A stretch of 64,000 bases of DNA from Pseudocalidococcus sp964653145 (lineage in GTDB: Bacteria > Cyanobacteriota > Cyanobacteriia > Thermosynechococcales > Thermosynechococcaceae): NCBI GenBank assembly GCA_964653145.1, contig CAZZCG010000021.1, positions 1 through 64,000 of the forward strand. The letters run 5' to 3'. Numbering within the stretch: the stretch's first letter is position 1; each line of letters starts with the position of its first letter. Below are positions 62,038 to 64,000 of the stretch, in pieces. The notes below the pieces were generated by a model. It saw nothing but the letters and a program-made list of their open reading frames with translations, was not told the origin of the DNA and ran no database searches. The position numbers and the translations under genes were made by a program.

Positions 62038-62301
62038 TTATGCTTGTCCAGAACTGAGGGGTTCACACAGAGGTGGTAAAGTTGCACTGGCCTGGGGGTG
62101 ACAATTCACTTCTTGCCACTCTTGAACGGCTTCATTTTCGGTTTGGGTAGCGGCCGTATTAACCAGTACCGTAATTTCCCGGGGAGAAAACCCTTCTTCC
62201 ATGAGTTCTAGGTAAATCGGAAGCAGGTTACTTTGAAGTTCTTTAAAAATTGCCTTGGCCCGAGCTGTGTATTTAAAGTCTTGTTCAAAAAGGCTTGCCA
62301 T
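62038..62301 (-). CDS. Small helical protein of unknown function
   Basis: 87 residues, ATG at 62301. Soluble, helical: FEQDFKYTARAKAIFKELQ, LELMEEGFSPREITVLVN, ENEAVQEWQEVNC. The tail is Pro/Ser-rich. I recognise no family. It converges on the cS23 gene with a gap of about 120 bases. Confidence 0.6.
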   Translation of the reverse strand: MASLFEQDFKYTARAKAIFKELQSNLLPIYLELMEEGFSPREITVLVNTAATQTENEAVQEWQEVNCHPQASATLPPLCEPLSSGQA

Positions 62302-62571
62302 ATAAAACGCCTAAACAGCGGGACAATATTTCTTTAACTCCAAACTAGCAAAAACCATCACCCTCTGTCCATTTGCTGTTTTTCGCTCCCTTGTCAATGG
62401 AGAACTTGCTCCCCGGCCTCCAGAACCCCTCAGATCGTTGATTTGCAACTTGAGCCAATGGATTATGACTTAAATCAAACCCCCGTGCTAGTCTAGAAAA
62501 GCTGTAAAAAGTCTGTGGCGGCGGTCTCCAATACCGATCATGGACGTTCCTCGTTTTTGGATAAGAACATC

Positions 62572-62832
62572 ATGCCTAAAGCCAATATTCATCCGGAATG
62601 GTATCCCGAAGCCAAAGTTTACTGTAATGGCGAGTTAGTGATGACGGTGGGATCAACGAAGCCAGAATTGCATGTGGATGTCTGGTCAGGCAATCACCCA
62701 TTCTTTACAGGAACACAGAAAATTTTGGATGCGGAAGGTCGGGTTGAGCGGTTCCGGCGCAAATACAGTCGGGAAGCTGGGGTTAAGGGTAATCGGCCCA
62801 CCAAAGCCAAATCCACTAAAACCAAAAAATAA
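62572..62832 (+). CDS. rpmE: 50S ribosomal protein L31
   Basis: 86 residues from ATG at 62572. PKANIHPEWYPEAKVYCNGE and GTQKILDAEGRVERFRRKY are L31 marks. YCNGE has one Cys, so the zinc-ribbon CxxC form is not present (C-minus type). The Lys-rich tail is normal. An upstream in-frame GTG at 62515 is not used. Confidence 0.92.
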   Translation: MPKANIHPEWYPEAKVYCNGELVMTVGSTKPELHVDVWSGNHPFFTGTQKILDAEGRVERFRRKYSREAGVKGNRPTKAKSTKTKK

Positions 62833-62979
62833 AATTATTCCTCAAGCCACATTTTTCCCTCCCCTCGATCGAGACCTGGGGTAATTTGTTGTGTTTTCTG
62901 TCATTGCTCAGGGTGGACTGTCGTCTTAGGGCTATTCTAAGGCTAGGTATGGCTGCATCAGCGGGTTGGGGAGTAAGTC

Positions 62980-64000
62980 ATGGCACGGTGGCAGAAGGTT
63001 TCGGGGGAAGCTGCACCTAATTCCTTTGTGGTCAATGTCAAAAGCTTGCACCCTGAGGCTGGCCGTCATACGGCTCAATTGCTATGGCAGCGGGGTTGGC
63101 GAGATTTAGGGGCGATTCAATCCTTCCTACTCCCAAAGCACTATCAACCTACCTCTGCGTTTGCGTTTAGGGAAATGTCATGGGCGATGGCCCGTCTGGC
63201 CCAGGCCTGGCAGGATCAGGAAATCATCGGTATTTGGGGCGATTTCGATGCGGATGGTGTGACGGCCACAGCTGTGCTTTGGGACGGTTTAGGACAGTTT
63301 TTTCCCCAGCAGCAGCGGTTGTTCTACTACATTCCCGACCGATTCCGGGAATCCCATGGGTTGTCCGCAGCAGGTCTTACCCAACTCCAGACCAAGGGCT
63401 GTCAACTCCTAATTACCTGTGACACGGGAAGTACAAGTTTGGCGGAAATTCCCCTCGCCCAGGGTTTAGGGATGGATGTGATCATCACTGACCACCACAC
63501 GCTCCCCCCCTACCGCCCCAACGTTACCGCCATGATTAATCCCCGGGAGTTCACAGCCGACCATCCATTGCGGGATTTATCGGGGGTGGCGGTGGCCTAT
63601 AAATTCCTTGAAGCCCTCTACGAAACCATCCCTAACACCCCTCGACGGCCCCTGGGGGAATTTTTGGACTTAGTGGCAATTGGCTTGATCGCAGACTTGG
63701 TGGAGTTACGGGGGGATTGCCGCTATCTGGCCCAGAGGGGGATTGAACAATTGCAAGCCCTGAGCCGCCCCGGGGTAAAAGCCCTCCTGGAATTGGCCCG
63801 TAAAAAAGGGGATCGGCCTACGGATATTAGTTTTGGCCTGGGGCCGCGGATCAACGCCGTTAGTCGCATTCACGGGGATGCCAGCCTCTGTGTGGAGTTG
63901 TTGACCACTCGGGATGTGGATCAGGCCAAGACCTTCGCAACCATGGCTGAACTGGCCAACGATCGGCGCAAAGCCCTGCAAAAAACCATGATTGACCAGG
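62980..64000 (+). CDS. recJ: Single-stranded-DNA exonuclease RecJ, 5' part
   Basis: 340 codons without a stop to the end of the window. ATG at 62980 has GGGGAG eight bases upstream. The DHH phosphoesterase motifs are present: WGDFDADG (87-93), CDTGS (about 150, where many RecJ have CDNGS) and TDHHTLP (about 175). LSGVAVAYKF and GPRINAVSRIHG continue the family. It degrades single-stranded DNA 5' to 3' in recombination and mismatch repair. The C-terminal OB domain would lie beyond the window. Confidence 0.9.
   Translation, partial: MARWQKVSGEAAPNSFVVNVKSLHPEAGRHTAQLLWQRGWRDLGAIQSFLLPKHYQPTSAFAFREMSWAMARLAQAWQDQEIIGIWGDFDADGVTATAVLWDGLGQFFPQQQRLFYYIPDRFRESHGLSAAGLTQLQTKGCQLLITCDTGSTSLAEIPLAQGLGMDVIITDHHTLPPYRPNVTAMINPREFTADHPLRDLSGVAVAYKFLEALYETIPNTPRRPLGEFLDLVAIGLIADLVELRGDCRYLAQRGIEQLQALSRPGVKALLELARKKGDRPTDISFGLGPRINAVSRIHGDASLCVELLTTRDVDQAKTFATMAELANDRRKALQKTMIDQ

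Noticed and set aside
1..64000. CRISPR array, insertion sequence or prophage
   Set aside because: No regularly spaced repeats, transposase, integrase or phage structural gene was found.

Overview
The window is chromosomal DNA from a cyanobacterium. It carries cyanobacterial and plastid-lineage genes: psbQ and psb27 (photosystem II assembly), ycf33/DUF751, ycf35/DUF1257, the ribosomal protein cS23/PSRP-3 (Ycf65), a CcmK-type shell protein, a PedR-like redox regulator and the icfG cluster. The HIP1 octamer GCGATCGC, common in many cyanobacteria, was seen only once (14433). A different short word, GGCCTGG/CCAGGCC, often as the palindrome CCAGGCCTGG, is scattered everywhere on both strands. A unicellular Synechococcus/Thermosynechococcus-like organism is my inference. 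Most genes are intact housekeeping genes. I saw no insertion sequence, prophage or CRISPR array.

Layout. 1-2071: end of a P-loop protein and lnt. 2099-10830 (minus): the conserved icfG cluster. It holds a partner-switching set (anti-sigma-type kinase, IcfG phosphatase, two STAS proteins) interleaved with the glycogen debranching enzyme glgX, an AGE-fold protein, a DJ-1/PfpI protein, a CMD-family protein and an NTF2-like protein. 11480-17131 (plus): an accessory run of eight genes behind a near-consensus promoter. It encodes an exported ABM-fold protein, two exported paralogous cupins, a XapX membrane protein, a tagatose/psicose-epimerase-like enzyme, an epoxide-hydrolase-like enzyme, a Tat-exported deacetylase-like protein and an exported GlcG/HbpS protein. 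17146-22939: two tandem exported beta-propellers, a methyltransferase, an orphan DctP-type binding protein, a third exported propeller and a second exported GlcG/HbpS protein. The stretch 11.5-23 kb is the most unusual part of the window.

23117-36721: a ferrochelatase-like protein with a His-rich tail, a DMT exporter, rnpB (RNase P RNA), a MacB-type permease, Ycf33, an M20 amidohydrolase, asparaginase, guanine-deaminase-like, DUF2997-Ycf35-ferredoxin, a ThiO-like oxidase, psbQ, an ABC exporter, clpP and tRNA-Thr(GGU). 36741-54640: small unknowns, pgi overlapping a PotD-like lipoprotein gene, an AI-2E/PerM permease, a possible DNA-binding protein, pedR-like, a degenerate Get3/ArsA-like protein, a divergent CcmK-like protein, psb27, accC, gltA, an EGY-type M50 protease and htpG.

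54909-58565: a coiled-coil/J-domain/TPR operon that becomes strikingly AT-rich at its 3' end, an orphan OmpR-type regulator, and an exported protein whose frame continues past its stop codon. 58661-64000: hpnA, a DevA-type ATPase, a HAD phosphatase, cS23, a small unknown, rpmE and the 5' part of recJ.

The themes tying genes together are carbon and glycogen control (icfG cluster, pgi, gltA, accC), photosystem II assembly and redox control, and a large exported-protein island of unknown purpose.
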